Assembly: GCA_963678585.2 (NCBI GenBank)
Contig: CAXXGA010000002.1
Coordinates: 930,001 to 994,000, forward strand
Direction of reading: 5' to 3'
Length of the DNA stretch: 64,000 nt
Source of the DNA: Breoghania sp963678585
GTDB taxonomy: Bacteria > Pseudomonadota > Alphaproteobacteria > Rhizobiales > Stappiaceae
Numbering within the stretch: the first letter of the stretch is position 1; each line of letters opens with the position of its first letter. A model generated the notes under the pieces. It made no database searches, had not been told where the DNA came from, and saw only the letters and a list, made by a program, of their open reading frames with translations. The position numbers were made by a program, and so were the translations under genes. Below are positions 35,091 through 44,362 of this stretch, piece after piece.

Positions 35091-35456
35091 ATGGAAGATC
35101 TTTTGAAAGACTACGTGCCGATCGTTGTCTTTATCGGGATCGCGCTCGTCATCGGACTGGGCCTGCTCGTCTCGCCTTTCCTGCTCGCCTTTAAAAGCCC
35201 GGATCCGGAAAAGAGCTCCGCCTACGAATGCGGCTTCAACGCATTCGACGATGCGCGTATGAAGTTCGATATCCGCTTCTATCTGGTGTCCATCCTCTTC
35301 ATCATCTTCGATCTCGAAGTGGCCTTCCTGTTTCCCTGGGCGATCAGCTTCGGCAAGCTCGGCTGGTTCGGCTTCATTTCGATGATGGTGTTCCTCGGGG
35401 TCCTCACCGTGGGCTTCATCTACGAATGGAAGAAGGGAGCCCTGGAATGGGATTGA
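35091..35456 (+). CDS. nuoA: NADH-quinone oxidoreductase subunit A
   Basis: Membrane subunit of Complex I, 121 residues, three transmembrane helices (about 10-32, 64-86, 92-112). The TM1-TM2 loop with the conserved YECGF (ECG motif near residue 46) is present; this loop gates the quinone cavity. FDLEVAFLFPWA is the family signature. First gene of the nuo operon, with AAGGATGATCG before the ATG; its 3' end overlaps nuoB by 10 bp, implying coupled translation. Confidence 0.96.
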   Translation: MEDLLKDYVPIVVFIGIALVIGLGLLVSPFLLAFKSPDPEKSSAYECGFNAFDDARMKFDIRFYLVSILFIIFDLEVAFLFPWAISFGKLGWFGFISMMVFLGVLTVGFIYEWKKGALEWD

Positions 35457-36025
35457 CCCCATCCGATACTCTCGTGTCGCCGCAGCCGAAGGGGATCATT
35501 GACCCCAACACCGGCAAGCCGGTCGGCTCGGACGATCCGTTTTTTCTGGAGATGAATGACGAGCTGGCCGACAAGGGCTTTCTCGTCACCTCGACAGACA
35601 ACCTCATCCAGTGGGCGCGCACCGGCTCCCTCATGTGGATGACTTTCGGTCTTGCCTGCTGCGCCATCGAGATGATGCAGCTTTCCATGCCGCGCTATGA
35701 TGTGGAGCGTTTCGGCTTCGCACCGCGCGCCAGTCCGCGCCAGTCCGACGTGATGATCGTCGCCGGCACGCTGACCAACAAGATGGCACCCGCGCTGCGC
35801 AAGGTCTACGACCAGATGCCCGAGCCGCGCTATGTCATCTCCATGGGCTCCTGCGCGAACGGCGGCGGCTATTATCACTATTCCTATTCCGTGGTTCGTG
35901 GCTGCGACCGGGTCGTTCCGGTCGACATCTATGTCCCCGGTTGCCCTCCGACCGCTGAAGCTCTGCTTTACGGCGTTCTTCTTCTGCAGAAAAAGATCCG
36001 CCGGACAGGCACCATCGAACGCTAG
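35447..36025 (+). CDS. nuoB: NADH-quinone oxidoreductase subunit B
   Basis: Peripheral-arm subunit of 192 residues that holds the last iron-sulfur cluster, N2, which reduces quinone. Cluster ligands are visible: Cys71-Cys72 (LACCAIEM), Cys136 (GSCANGGG) and Cys166 (PGCPP). The N-terminal 40 residues are a typical alphaproteobacterial/mitochondrial-type extension. It overlaps nuoA by 10 bp and I use ATG 35447-35449, preceded by AGGGAGCC. Confidence 0.97.
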   Translation: MGLTPSDTLVSPQPKGIIDPNTGKPVGSDDPFFLEMNDELADKGFLVTSTDNLIQWARTGSLMWMTFGLACCAIEMMQLSMPRYDVERFGFAPRASPRQSDVMIVAGTLTNKMAPALRKVYDQMPEPRYVISMGSCANGGGYYHYSYSVVRGCDRVVPVDIYVPGCPPTAEALLYGVLLLQKKIRRTGTIER

Positions 36026-36058
36026 TCCCTTATCGACCACGCACAGGTTCCAGACACC

Positions 36059-36664
36059 ATGGACGAGACGCTTCATGAACTCGGCGAATACATCTCGCAG
36101 GTTCGCGGCGACGATGTGCTCGGCTTCGACGTCGCCTATGGCGAACTGACCGTTCGCGCCACGGCGAATTCGATTGTCGAGACGCTCCGCTTTCTGCGCG
36201 ACGATGTCCGCTGTCAGTTCATCAGTTTTGTTGACATCTGCGGTGTCGACTGGCCGAGCCGACCGCAGCGTTTCGATGTCGTCTATCACCTGTTGAGCCC
36301 GCGTCAGAACCTGCGCATCCGCGTGAAGGTGATGACCGACGAGGTTCGCGCCGTGCCGTCGGTCACGCCGATCTTTCCGTGTGCGAACTGGTTCGAGCGC
36401 GAGGTCTACGACATGTACGGGGTCCTGTTCACGGGCCACCCGGACCTGCGCCGCATTCTGACCGACTACGGTTTCGACGGTCATCCGCAGCGCAAGGATT
36501 TCCCGCTCACCGGTTACGTCGAGGTTCGCTACGACGACGAATTGAAGCGGGTTGTCTATGAGCCGGTCCGGCTCAAGCAGGAATTCCGTAATTTCGACTT
36601 TCTCTCGCCGTGGGAGGGCACCGACTACGTGCTTCCCGGCGACGAGAAAGCCCAGACCAACTGA
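36059..36664 (+). CDS. nuoC: NADH-quinone oxidoreductase subunit C
   Basis: 30-kDa subunit of Complex I, 201 residues, in the peripheral arm next to NuoD. The family signature NWFEREVYDMYGVLFTGHPDLRRIL is present in the middle (quoted here as its core REVYDMYGV) and the C-terminus has the DFPLTGYVEVRYDD segment. Separate from nuoD, as in alphaproteobacteria and mitochondria, not fused as in E. coli. It is 33 bp after nuoB and 9 bp before nuoD. Confidence 0.96.
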   Translation: MDETLHELGEYISQVRGDDVLGFDVAYGELTVRATANSIVETLRFLRDDVRCQFISFVDICGVDWPSRPQRFDVVYHLLSPRQNLRIRVKVMTDEVRAVPSVTPIFPCANWFEREVYDMYGVLFTGHPDLRRILTDYGFDGHPQRKDFPLTGYVEVRYDDELKRVVYEPVRLKQEFRNFDFLSPWEGTDYVLPGDEKAQTN

Positions 36665-36673
36665 GGCAGCCCG

Positions 36674-37858
36674 ATGGCCGAGGCGCAGGTCCGCAACTTC
36701 AATATCAATTTCGGTCCGCAGCATCCTGCGGCGCACGGCGTTTTGCGTCTTGTGCTGGAGCTTGACGGCGAACTGGTTACCCGTGTCGACCCGCATATCG
36801 GGCTGCTTCATCGCGGCACCGAGAAGCTGATCGAGCACAAGACCTATCTCCAGTCGGTGCCTTATTTCGACCGGCTGGATTACGTCGCCCCGATGAACCA
36901 GGAGCATGCCTTCGTCCTTGCGGTCGAAAAGCTGCTGGGGCTTGAAGTGCCCAAGCGCGGCCAGCTCCTTCGGGTGCTCTTCTCGGAAATGGGCCGTCTG
37001 CTCAACCATTTGCTGAACGTCACCACGCAGGCCATGGACGTCGGCGCGCTGACGCCCCCGCTGTGGGGCTTCGAGCAGCGGGAAAAGATCTTCGTCTTCT
37101 ACGAGCGCGCCACCGGTGCACGCATGCACACCGCCTATATGCGTCCCGGCGGCGTGCATCAGGACGTGACGCCTGCGCTTCTCGACGACATCTGGGATTT
37201 CTGCGATCCCTTTCTCGATGCGCTGGCCGACATCGACGCCCTGATCACCCAGAACCGCATCTTCAAGCAGCGTAACGTCGATATCGGAGCGGTGACGCTG
37301 GAAGAATGTTGGAAGCATGGCTTTTCCGGCGTGATGGTGCGCGGGGCGGGGGCTGCGTGGGATCTGCGCAAGAGCCAGCCCTACGAATGCTACGACGAGC
37401 TGGATTTCGATATCCCCGTCGGCAAGGTCGGCGATTGCTACGACCGCTATCTCATCCGCATGGAAGAGATGCGCCAGTCGATCCGCATCATGAAGCAGTG
37501 TCTGGAGAAGCTGACCACGGAACGCGGTCCCGTCTCTTCGCGAGACGGCAAGGTCGTGCCGCCCAAGCGCGGTGAGATGAAGCGTTCGATGGAAGGTCTC
37601 ATCCATCATTTCAAGCTCTACACCGAGGGCTTCCATGTGCCGGAAGGCGAGGTCTACGCCTGTGTCGAGGCGCCCAAGGGCGAATTCGGCGTCTATCTGA
37701 TCTCCGACGGCACCAACAAACCCTATCGCTGCAAGATCAAGGCCCCGGGCTTTGCGCATCTGCAGGCGATGGATTTCATCTGCCAGGGCCACCAGCTTGC
37801 CGACGTCTCGGCGATCCTCGGGTCCGTGGACATCGTGTTTGGTGAGGTGGATCGCTAA
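36674..37858 (+). CDS. nuoD: NADH-quinone oxidoreductase subunit D
   Basis: 49-kDa subunit of Complex I, 394 residues, which forms the quinone site with NuoB. Typical features are FGPQHPAAHGVLR at the N-terminus (the quinone-contacting His loop), HIGLLHRGTEKLIE, GRLLNHLLN, and the C-terminal LGSVDIVFGEVDR. It derives from [NiFe]-hydrogenase large subunits but lacks the nickel cysteines. One base separates its stop from the nuoE start. Confidence 0.97.
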   Translation: MAEAQVRNFNINFGPQHPAAHGVLRLVLELDGELVTRVDPHIGLLHRGTEKLIEHKTYLQSVPYFDRLDYVAPMNQEHAFVLAVEKLLGLEVPKRGQLLRVLFSEMGRLLNHLLNVTTQAMDVGALTPPLWGFEQREKIFVFYERATGARMHTAYMRPGGVHQDVTPALLDDIWDFCDPFLDALADIDALITQNRIFKQRNVDIGAVTLEECWKHGFSGVMVRGAGAAWDLRKSQPYECYDELDFDIPVGKVGDCYDRYLIRMEEMRQSIRIMKQCLEKLTTERGPVSSRDGKVVPPKRGEMKRSMEGLIHHFKLYTEGFHVPEGEVYACVEAPKGEFGVYLISDGTNKPYRCKIKAPGFAHLQAMDFICQGHQLADVSAILGSVDIVFGEVDR

Positions 37859-37859
37859 T

Positions 37860-39020
37860 ATGTCTGTTCGTCGCCTCCATCCCGAACAACCTGCCGATTT
37901 CGCGCTGACGCCGGAAAATCTGGAGTGGGCCAAAAAGCAGATTGCTCGCTATCCGGAAGGCCGTCAGGCCTCCGCCGTCATTCCCATTCTGTGGCGCGCA
38001 CAGGAGCAGCATGAAGGCTGGTTGCCGGAACCTGCGATCCGATACGTCGCCGACCTGTTGGGCATGCCCTATATCCGCGTGCTGGAAGTCGCGACCTTTT
38101 ACACCATGTTCCAGCTTGCCCCGGTGGGGAAGAAGGCGCACGTGCAGGTTTGCGGCACGACGCCCTGCATGCTGCGCGGCGCAGGCGACCTCATCAAGGT
38201 CTGCAAGAACAAGATCGCTGCCCATGCGCACGAGATGTCCGAGGACGGCAACTTCTCGTGGGAAGAGGTGGAATGCCTCGGAGCCTGTTCCAATGCGCCG
38301 ATGGTGCAGATCTGGAAGGACACCTACGAGGACCTGACGCCGGAAGATTTCGAGAAACTTCTCGATGACATCGCCGAGGGCAGGGAAGTGACCCCCGGTC
38401 CGGCCAATGGCCGCCGTTTCGCAGCCCCCATCGAGGGCGCGACGACGCTGGGAGAGATCGAGGACGATACGGTCGGCAGCGATCCGCTTCCCCATGTCGT
38501 CGACGGCGCGGAGCCTGCCTCCAGGGTGGTCGCCGGTACGTCGATCAATGGCGGCGAGGCCGGTGTCCCGGTGACGGGCAAGGCGAAGAAGGCTTCGGCC
38601 AGGAAGGCTCCGGCCAAAAAGGCGGCTGCCGAAAAGGCGGCTCCTGCAAAGAAGGCAGCGCCCGCAAAGGCCGCACCGGCGAAGGCGGCGGCGAAGGCCG
38701 AAGCGCCCGCAGCCGAAGACGATGCCGGCAAGCCCGCGCTGATGGACAAGGCGCGCGAGGGTGGGGCCGACGATCTGAAGAAGATCAAGGGTCTCGGGCC
38801 CAAGATCGAGGGTATTTTGAACGAGCTGGGCGTCTACCATTTCGACCAGATCGCCTCTTGGGGCGAGGCTGAGAAGGCTTGGGTGGACGGCAAGCTGAAG
38901 TTCCGCGGCCGGATCGACCGCGAGGGCTGGGTTGAACAGGCCAAGGCTCTGGCGTCTGGCGAGGAGACGGAGTTCTCCAAGCGCGTCGAAGCCGGCGATG
39001 TGCCGACGAGCAAGGGGTGA
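37860..39020 (+). CDS. nuoE: NADH-quinone oxidoreductase subunit E with long C-terminal extension
   Basis: 386 residues, more than twice the usual 160-220. Residues 1-180 are the thioredoxin-like [2Fe-2S] subunit with Cys98, Cys103, Cys139 and Cys143 (cluster N1a). Residues 240-290 form a lysine/alanine/proline-rich linker made of KKAAPAK-like units. Residues 302-366 are a helix-hairpin-helix-like module (LKKIKGLGPKIEGILNELG, then FRGRIDREGW). Such extended NuoE proteins occur in Rhizobiales; the role of the tail is unknown, and similar HhH modules elsewhere bind DNA or proteins. The start is ATG 37860-37862, one base after nuoD. Confidence 0.95.
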   Translation: MSVRRLHPEQPADFALTPENLEWAKKQIARYPEGRQASAVIPILWRAQEQHEGWLPEPAIRYVADLLGMPYIRVLEVATFYTMFQLAPVGKKAHVQVCGTTPCMLRGAGDLIKVCKNKIAAHAHEMSEDGNFSWEEVECLGACSNAPMVQIWKDTYEDLTPEDFEKLLDDIAEGREVTPGPANGRRFAAPIEGATTLGEIEDDTVGSDPLPHVVDGAEPASRVVAGTSINGGEAGVPVTGKAKKASARKAPAKKAAAEKAAPAKKAAPAKAAPAKAAAKAEAPAAEDDAGKPALMDKAREGGADDLKKIKGLGPKIEGILNELGVYHFDQIASWGEAEKAWVDGKLKFRGRIDREGWVEQAKALASGEETEFSKRVEAGDVPTSKG

Positions 39021-39024
39021 GACG

Positions 39025-40329
39025 ATGCTGAAGGATCAGGACCGCATCTTCACCAATATCTACGGTCTGCACGACTGGGGTCTGCAGGGCGCGATGAACC
39101 GTGGCCTGTGGGATGGCACAAAGGGCATCCTCGAAAAGGGGCGCGACTGGATCATCGACCAGATGAAGGCGTCCGGCCTTCGCGGTCGCGGCGGCGCGGG
39201 GTTCCCGACGGGTCTGAAGTGGTCCTTCATGCCCAAGGAACCCGGCGAGCGTCCGCACTATCTCGTCGTCAACGCCGATGAATCCGAGCCGGGTACCTGC
39301 AAGGACCGCGAGATCCTGCGCCATGACCCGCATCACCTGGTGGAAGGCTGCCTGATCGCCGGTTTCGCCATGGGCGCGCATGCGGCTTACATCTATGTGC
39401 GCGGCGAGTTCATCCGCGAGCGCGAACGCCTGCAGGCGGCCATCGACCAGGCCTATGACGCCGGTCTGATCGGCAAGAACAACAAGAACGGCTGGGACTT
39501 CGATATCTACGTCCACCACGGCGCAGGCGCTTATATCTGCGGCGAGGAAACAGCCCTTCTGGAAAGCCTTGAGGGCAAGAAGGGCCAGCCGCGCCTGAAG
39601 CCGCCGTTCCCGGCCAATGTGGGCCTCTACGGTTGCCCGACCACGGTGAACAACGTGGAATCGATTGCTGTCGCTCCGACCATCCTGCGCCGCGGCGCGA
39701 CATGGTTCTCCGGCCTCGGCAAGCCGAACAACACCGGCACCAAGCTTTTCGCCATTTCCGGCCACGTGGAACGTCCCTGCGTGGTTGAAGAGGAAATGGG
39801 CATCCCGTTCCGCGAACTGGTGGAGCGCCATTGCGGCGGCATCCGCGGCGGCTGGGACAACCTTATGGCGATCATTCCCGGCGGGTCGTCCGTGCCGTTG
39901 CTGCCCGCATCCGAATGCGACGATCTCGACATGGATTTCGATACGCTTCGCGGCAAGCAGTCGGGCCTCGGCACCGCTGCGGTGATCGTGCTGGACAAGT
40001 CGGCCGATGTGGTCGCCGCGATTGCCCGTATCTCCTACTTCTACAAGCACGAGAGCTGCGGCCAGTGCACGCCGTGCCGTGAAGGCACCGGCTGGATGTG
40101 GCGTGTCATGGAACGCATGGTGCGCGGCGAGGCGCAGAAGAGCGAAATCGATACGCTCCTCAACGTGACCAAGCAGGTTGAAGGGCACACGATCTGTGCG
40201 CTTGGCGATGCGGCGGCCTGGCCCATTCAGGGTCTGATCCGTCACTTCCGCCCCGAGATCGAGCGCCGGATCGACGAATACACGCACAACGCCCAGCCGG
40301 TGGAAACGCCGCTGGCCGCTGCAGAGTAA
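39025..40329 (+). CDS. nuoF: NADH-quinone oxidoreductase subunit F
   Basis: NADH- and FMN-binding subunit of 434 residues, where NADH is oxidised. The glycine-rich NADH/FMN loop GLRGRGGAGFPTGLKW, the FMN segment NADESEPGTCKDRE, and cluster N3 ligands ESCGQCTPCREG with the downstream Cys in HTICALGDA are all present. It starts 4 bp after the nuoE stop. I rejected an upstream in-frame start (38932) because it lies within the nuoE tail. Confidence 0.97.
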   Translation: MLKDQDRIFTNIYGLHDWGLQGAMNRGLWDGTKGILEKGRDWIIDQMKASGLRGRGGAGFPTGLKWSFMPKEPGERPHYLVVNADESEPGTCKDREILRHDPHHLVEGCLIAGFAMGAHAAYIYVRGEFIRERERLQAAIDQAYDAGLIGKNNKNGWDFDIYVHHGAGAYICGEETALLESLEGKKGQPRLKPPFPANVGLYGCPTTVNNVESIAVAPTILRRGATWFSGLGKPNNTGTKLFAISGHVERPCVVEEEMGIPFRELVERHCGGIRGGWDNLMAIIPGGSSVPLLPASECDDLDMDFDTLRGKQSGLGTAAVIVLDKSADVVAAIARISYFYKHESCGQCTPCREGTGWMWRVMERMVRGEAQKSEIDTLLNVTKQVEGHTICALGDAAAWPIQGLIRHFRPEIERRIDEYTHNAQPVETPLAAAE

Positions 40330-40357
40330 CAGGAACGGACGGAGCCGGAGAAAGTCG

Positions 40358-42454
40358 ATGGCAAAACTCATCGTCGACGGAAAAGAGATTGACGTCCCGC
40401 CCGAGTACACGCTGCTTCAGGCGTGCGAAGAGGCTGGTGCGGAGGTCCCGCGTTTCTGTTTTCACGATCGCCTGTCTATCGCGGGCAACTGCCGCATGTG
40501 CCTTGTGGAAGTGAAGGGCGGCCCGCCGAAGCCGACCGCTTCCTGCGCCATGTCGGTCCGCGACCTGCGCCCCGGCCCCAACGGGGAACCGCCGGTGGTG
40601 GAAACCAAGTCGCCGATGGTCAAGAAGGCCCGCGAAGGCGTGATGGAGTTCCTGCTGATCAACCATCCGCTCGATTGCCCGATCTGCGATCAGGGCGGCG
40701 AGTGCGATCTGCAGGATCAGGCCATGGCCTATGGCGTCGACGCCTCGCGCTTTTCGGAAAACAAGCGCGCGGTGGAGAACAAGAACCTCGGGCCGCTGGT
40801 CAAGACGATCATGACGCGCTGCATCCATTGCACGCGCTGTGTCCGCTTCACCACTGAAATTGCAGGTGTTTCCGAGCTCGGCCTGATCGGCCGCGGCGAG
40901 GATGCCGAAATCACCACCTATCTGGAAGCAGCGCTTTCCTCCGAACTTCAGGGCAATGTCATCGATCTTTGCCCGGTCGGCGCGCTGACCTCCAAGCCCT
41001 ATGCCTTCAAGGCGCGCCCCTGGGAGCTGACCAAGACGGAATCCATCGACGTGATGGATGCGCTCGGGTCCGCCATCCGGGTCGATACGCGCGGCCGCGA
41101 AGTCATGCGCATCATGCCGCGCCTCAACGAGGCGGTGAACGAGGAGTGGATCTCCGACAAGACCCGCTTCATCTTCGACGGCCTGAAGACCCAGCGCCTC
41201 GACCGTCCCTATGTGAAGGTCGACGGCAAGCTGAAGGCAGCCGACTGGAACACCGCGTTCGACACCATCGCCACCCACATGAAGGGCGTGGACGGTTCGC
41301 GCATTGGCGCGATTGCCGGCGATCTGGCGAGCGTTGAGGAAATGTTCGCGCTGAAGCAGCTTCTGGCGAGCCTCGGCTCCGCGAACATGGACTGCCGTCA
41401 GGACGGGGCCGCTCTCGACCCGGCGTTCGGGCGCGCCTCCTACATCTTCAATTCCACCGTCGAAGGCATCGAGGACGCGGATGCGATCCTGATCGTGGGC
41501 TCCAACCCGCGCAAGGAAGCGCCTGTACTCAACGCCCGCATCCGCAAGCGCTGGCGGCGCGGTGGCGTGAAGGTGGGCGTGGTCGGCGACAAGGCCGATC
41601 TGACCTACGATTACGACTATCTGGGCGCAGGCCCGGCGACGCTCGCCGAACTCGTCTCCGGCGACAACTCCTTTGCCGATGTGCTCTCCAAGGCCGAACG
41701 TCCGCTGATCATCCTCGGGCAGGGCGCTCTGGCGCGCAAGGACGGCGCTGCGGTGCTGGCCAATGTCGCCAAGCTCGCCAAGTCCGTCGGCGCTCTGGGC
41801 GATGACTGGAACGGCTTCTCGGTGCTGCACACGGCGGCGTCCCGGGTCGGCGGCCTCGACGTCGGCTTCGTGCCGGGCGAGGGTGGTCTGGGCACCGCGG
41901 ACATCATGACGGCTGCCGGAAAGGGCGATCTCGACGTGGTGTTCCTGCTGGGTGCCGACGAGATCGACATGAAGCAGTTCGGCGACGCCTTCGTCGTCTA
42001 TATCGGCACCCACGGCGATGCGGGCGCACACCGCGCCGACGTGATCCTGCCGGGTGCGGCCTACACCGAGAAATCCGGGCTCTACGTCAACACCGAAGGC
42101 CGGGTCCAGATGGCCATGCGCGCCGCCTTCCCTCCGGGCGAGGCCCGCGAGGACTGGGCGATCCTGCGTGCGCTTTCCGCGCGCCTCGACAAGACGCTGG
42201 GCTTCGACAGCCTTCAGGCGCTGCGGGCGCTTCTGTTTGCGGAAGTTCCGCACATGGCGGCCATCGACGAGATCGCGGCGGGCAAGGCCGGTGACGTGGG
42301 CAAGATTACGGCTGGCGGCAAGCGGCTGGGAACCGACCCCTTCATGTCGCCCGTCAGGGACTTCTATCTGACCAACCCGATTGCACGCGCTTCGGCCACC
42401 ATGGCCGAGTGCTCGGCGCTCGCCGCCGCGCGTGCGCTCGAAGCGGCCGAATGA
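40358..42454 (+). CDS. nuoG: NADH-quinone oxidoreductase subunit G
   Basis: 75-kDa subunit of 698 residues. An N-terminal ferredoxin domain carries N1b (CFHDRLSIAGNCRMCLVE), followed by the His/Cys site of N5 and N4 (HPLDCPICDQGGECDLQDQ, TRCIHCTRCVRF), then a molybdopterin-oxidoreductase-like domain without a cofactor (IVGSNPRKEAPVLNARIRK). No extra N7 cysteines are seen, as expected for alphaproteobacteria. GGAGAAAG precedes the ATG. Intact. Confidence 0.97.
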   Translation: MAKLIVDGKEIDVPPEYTLLQACEEAGAEVPRFCFHDRLSIAGNCRMCLVEVKGGPPKPTASCAMSVRDLRPGPNGEPPVVETKSPMVKKAREGVMEFLLINHPLDCPICDQGGECDLQDQAMAYGVDASRFSENKRAVENKNLGPLVKTIMTRCIHCTRCVRFTTEIAGVSELGLIGRGEDAEITTYLEAALSSELQGNVIDLCPVGALTSKPYAFKARPWELTKTESIDVMDALGSAIRVDTRGREVMRIMPRLNEAVNEEWISDKTRFIFDGLKTQRLDRPYVKVDGKLKAADWNTAFDTIATHMKGVDGSRIGAIAGDLASVEEMFALKQLLASLGSANMDCRQDGAALDPAFGRASYIFNSTVEGIEDADAILIVGSNPRKEAPVLNARIRKRWRRGGVKVGVVGDKADLTYDYDYLGAGPATLAELVSGDNSFADVLSKAERPLIILGQGALARKDGAAVLANVAKLAKSVGALGDDWNGFSVLHTAASRVGGLDVGFVPGEGGLGTADIMTAAGKGDLDVVFLLGADEIDMKQFGDAFVVYIGTHGDAGAHRADVILPGAAYTEKSGLYVNTEGRVQMAMRAAFPPGEAREDWAILRALSARLDKTLGFDSLQALRALLFAEVPHMAAIDEIAAGKAGDVGKITAGGKRLGTDPFMSPVRDFYLTNPIARASATMAECSALAAARALEAAE

Positions 42455-42470
42455 GGAACGGATACCGGGC

Positions 42471-43526
42471 ATGATCGACTTCTGGAACACATACGGTTTC
42501 CCGTTCATCATCATGGTGGCACAGAGCCTTCTGATGCTCGTCGTGCTGCTGGTGATCATCGCCTACATTCTGTATGGCGATCGAAAGATCTGGGCGGCGG
42601 TGCAGATCCGTCGTGGCCCGAACGTCGTGGGGCCGTGGGGCTTGTTCCAAAGCTTCGCGGATCTTCTGAAATTCGTGCTGAAGGAGCCGGTCATCCCGGC
42701 GGGCGCCAACAAGGGCGTGTTCCTGCTGGCGCCGCTCCTCTCGGTAACACTGGCGCTCGCGACCTTCGCGGTCGTTCCGGTGGCGCAGGGCTGGGTGATC
42801 GCCGACATCAACGTCGGCATCCTCTACATCTTCGCCATTTCCTCGCTTGAGGTTTACGGCGTGGTCATGGGCGGCTGGGCGTCGAACTCCAAATACGCCT
42901 TCCTCGGTTCGCTGCGCTCCGCGGCGCAGATGGTCTCCTACGAGGTCTCCATCGGCTTCGTGATCGTGACGGTGCTGATGTGCGCGGGCACGCTGAACCT
43001 GACGGGCATCGTGGAGGCCCAGCGCGACGGCGGGCTGGCGACCATGCTGGGGGTTCCCTGGCTGTCGATCCTGAACTGGTACTGGCTGCCGCTCTTCCCG
43101 ATGTTCGTGGTGTTCTTCATCTCGGCTCTGGCGGAGACGAACCGTCCGCCCTTCGATCTGCCGGAAGCGGAATCGGAGCTGGTTGCAGGCTTCATGGTCG
43201 AATACGGCTCCACCCCGTACATGATGTTCATGCTGGGCGAATACGCGGCGATCTCGCTGATGTGCTGCATGACCACCATCCTGTTCATGGGTGGCTGGCT
43301 GCCGCCGCTGGATATCCCGCCCTTCAATTGGGTCCCGGGCATCTTCTGGTTCCTGATCAAGGCGCTGCTGGTCTTCTTCATGTTCGCCATGGTGAAGGCG
43401 ATGGTGCCGCGCTACCGCTACGACCAGCTGATGCGTCTGGGCTGGAAGGTCTTCCTGCCGCTGTCGCTGGCAATGGTGTTCATCGTCGCCCTGATCCTGA
43501 TGGTGATGGGCTGGGCCCCGGTGTGA
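42471..43526 (+). CDS. nuoH: NADH-quinone oxidoreductase subunit H
   Basis: Membrane subunit of 351 residues linking the quinone cavity to the proton channels; about eight transmembrane helices. Signatures are RRGPNVVGPWGLFQSFAD near residue 45, the charged E-channel loop ETNRPPFDLPEAESELVAGF, and EYGSTPYMMFMLGEY. The stop is followed after 10 bases by an unrelated small membrane gene rather than directly by nuoI. Confidence 0.96.
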   Translation: MIDFWNTYGFPFIIMVAQSLLMLVVLLVIIAYILYGDRKIWAAVQIRRGPNVVGPWGLFQSFADLLKFVLKEPVIPAGANKGVFLLAPLLSVTLALATFAVVPVAQGWVIADINVGILYIFAISSLEVYGVVMGGWASNSKYAFLGSLRSAAQMVSYEVSIGFVIVTVLMCAGTLNLTGIVEAQRDGGLATMLGVPWLSILNWYWLPLFPMFVVFFISALAETNRPPFDLPEAESELVAGFMVEYGSTPYMMFMLGEYAAISLMCCMTTILFMGGWLPPLDIPPFNWVPGIFWFLIKALLVFFMFAMVKAMVPRYRYDQLMRLGWKVFLPLSLAMVFIVALILMVMGWAPV

Positions 43527-43536
43527 GTGAGGCGTG

Positions 43537-43779
43537 ATGGGTTTGTCGCTAACGGGTATCGTCGGCGCTGCCATCGGGCTCTATCTGGGGTGGATCGACT
43601 ACAAGCTCACGGCCGGATACGTCCGGGCGTGGGTGAGAAAAAGAAAACCGGGTCAGGAGGCGCCTTTCGCCGACTGGCTCGAACGCAACACGGACACCGT
43701 ACTGGGTGTTCTGTTTGTGATCGCGATGCTGGGCTTCCCGGTCATCGGCTACCTGATGGGGACGACCCTCGTCGGTTGA
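43537..43779 (+). CDS. Small two-helix membrane protein inside the nuo operon
   Basis: 80 residues, no family I recognise. TM1 is at about 4-20 (LTGIVGAAIGLYLGWI), then a very basic amphipathic loop (YVRAWVRKRKPGQ, residues 28-40) and an acidic segment (EAPFADWLERNTD), then TM2 at about 54-74. The positive-inside rule places the loop in the cytoplasm. GAGG precedes ATG 43537 by a normal distance, a GTG one codon earlier is the alternative, and the gene starts 10 bp after nuoH and ends 55 bp before nuoI. Codon use matches the surrounding nuo genes. It may be a Complex I accessory or assembly subunit; this is inferred from position only. Confidence 0.78.
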   Translation: MGLSLTGIVGAAIGLYLGWIDYKLTAGYVRAWVRKRKPGQEAPFADWLERNTDTVLGVLFVIAMLGFPVIGYLMGTTLVG

Positions 43780-43834
43780 GAAGCTGAACCGATGCAGCCG
43801 GCATCCGGCGCAAAGAGTGAGGAAAGGCGCGGAC

Positions 43835-44323
43835 ATGAGATTGGACCAGGCCGCGAAATCGCTGTTCTTGAAGGAGTTCGTCTCGGCGTTCTTTCTGTCG
43901 ATGCGCTATTTCTTCAAGCCGAAGCCGACAATCAACTATCCCTTCGAGAAGGGGCAGTTGAGCCCGCGCTTCCGCGGCGAACACGCGCTGCGTCGCTATC
44001 CCAGCGGCGAAGAGCGCTGCATCGCGTGCAAGCTGTGCGAGGCGATCTGCCCGGCGCAGGCCATCACCATCGAGGCCGGCCCCAAGCGCAATGACGGCAC
44101 GCGGCGCACGACCCGCTACGACATCGACATGACCAAATGCATCTACTGCGGCTTCTGTCAGGAAGCCTGTCCGGTCGATGCGATCGTGGAAGGCCCGAAC
44201 TTCGAGTTCGCGACCGAGACCCGCGAAGAACTGTTCTATTCGAAGGAGCGGCTGCTTTCGAACGGCGACCGCTGGGAGCGCGAGATCGCGCGCAACATTG
44301 AAATGGACGCGCCCTACCGCTAG
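43835..44323 (+). CDS. nuoI: NADH-quinone oxidoreductase subunit I
   Basis: Ferredoxin-like subunit of 162 residues with clusters N6a and N6b. Two CxxCxxCxxxCP motifs are complete: CIACKLCEAICP and CIYCGFCQEACP. The N-terminal amphipathic helix (FLKEFVSAFFLSMRYFF) anchors it to the membrane arm. ATG 43835 has GAGGAAAGG upstream, which decides against an earlier in-frame GTG at 43817. Confidence 0.96.
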   Translation: MRLDQAAKSLFLKEFVSAFFLSMRYFFKPKPTINYPFEKGQLSPRFRGEHALRRYPSGEERCIACKLCEAICPAQAITIEAGPKRNDGTRRTTRYDIDMTKCIYCGFCQEACPVDAIVEGPNFEFATETREELFYSKERLLSNGDRWEREIARNIEMDAPYR

Positions 44324-44362
44324 GGCAACACAGGCGGCCGACAAGGCCGGGAAGAGGCAAAG

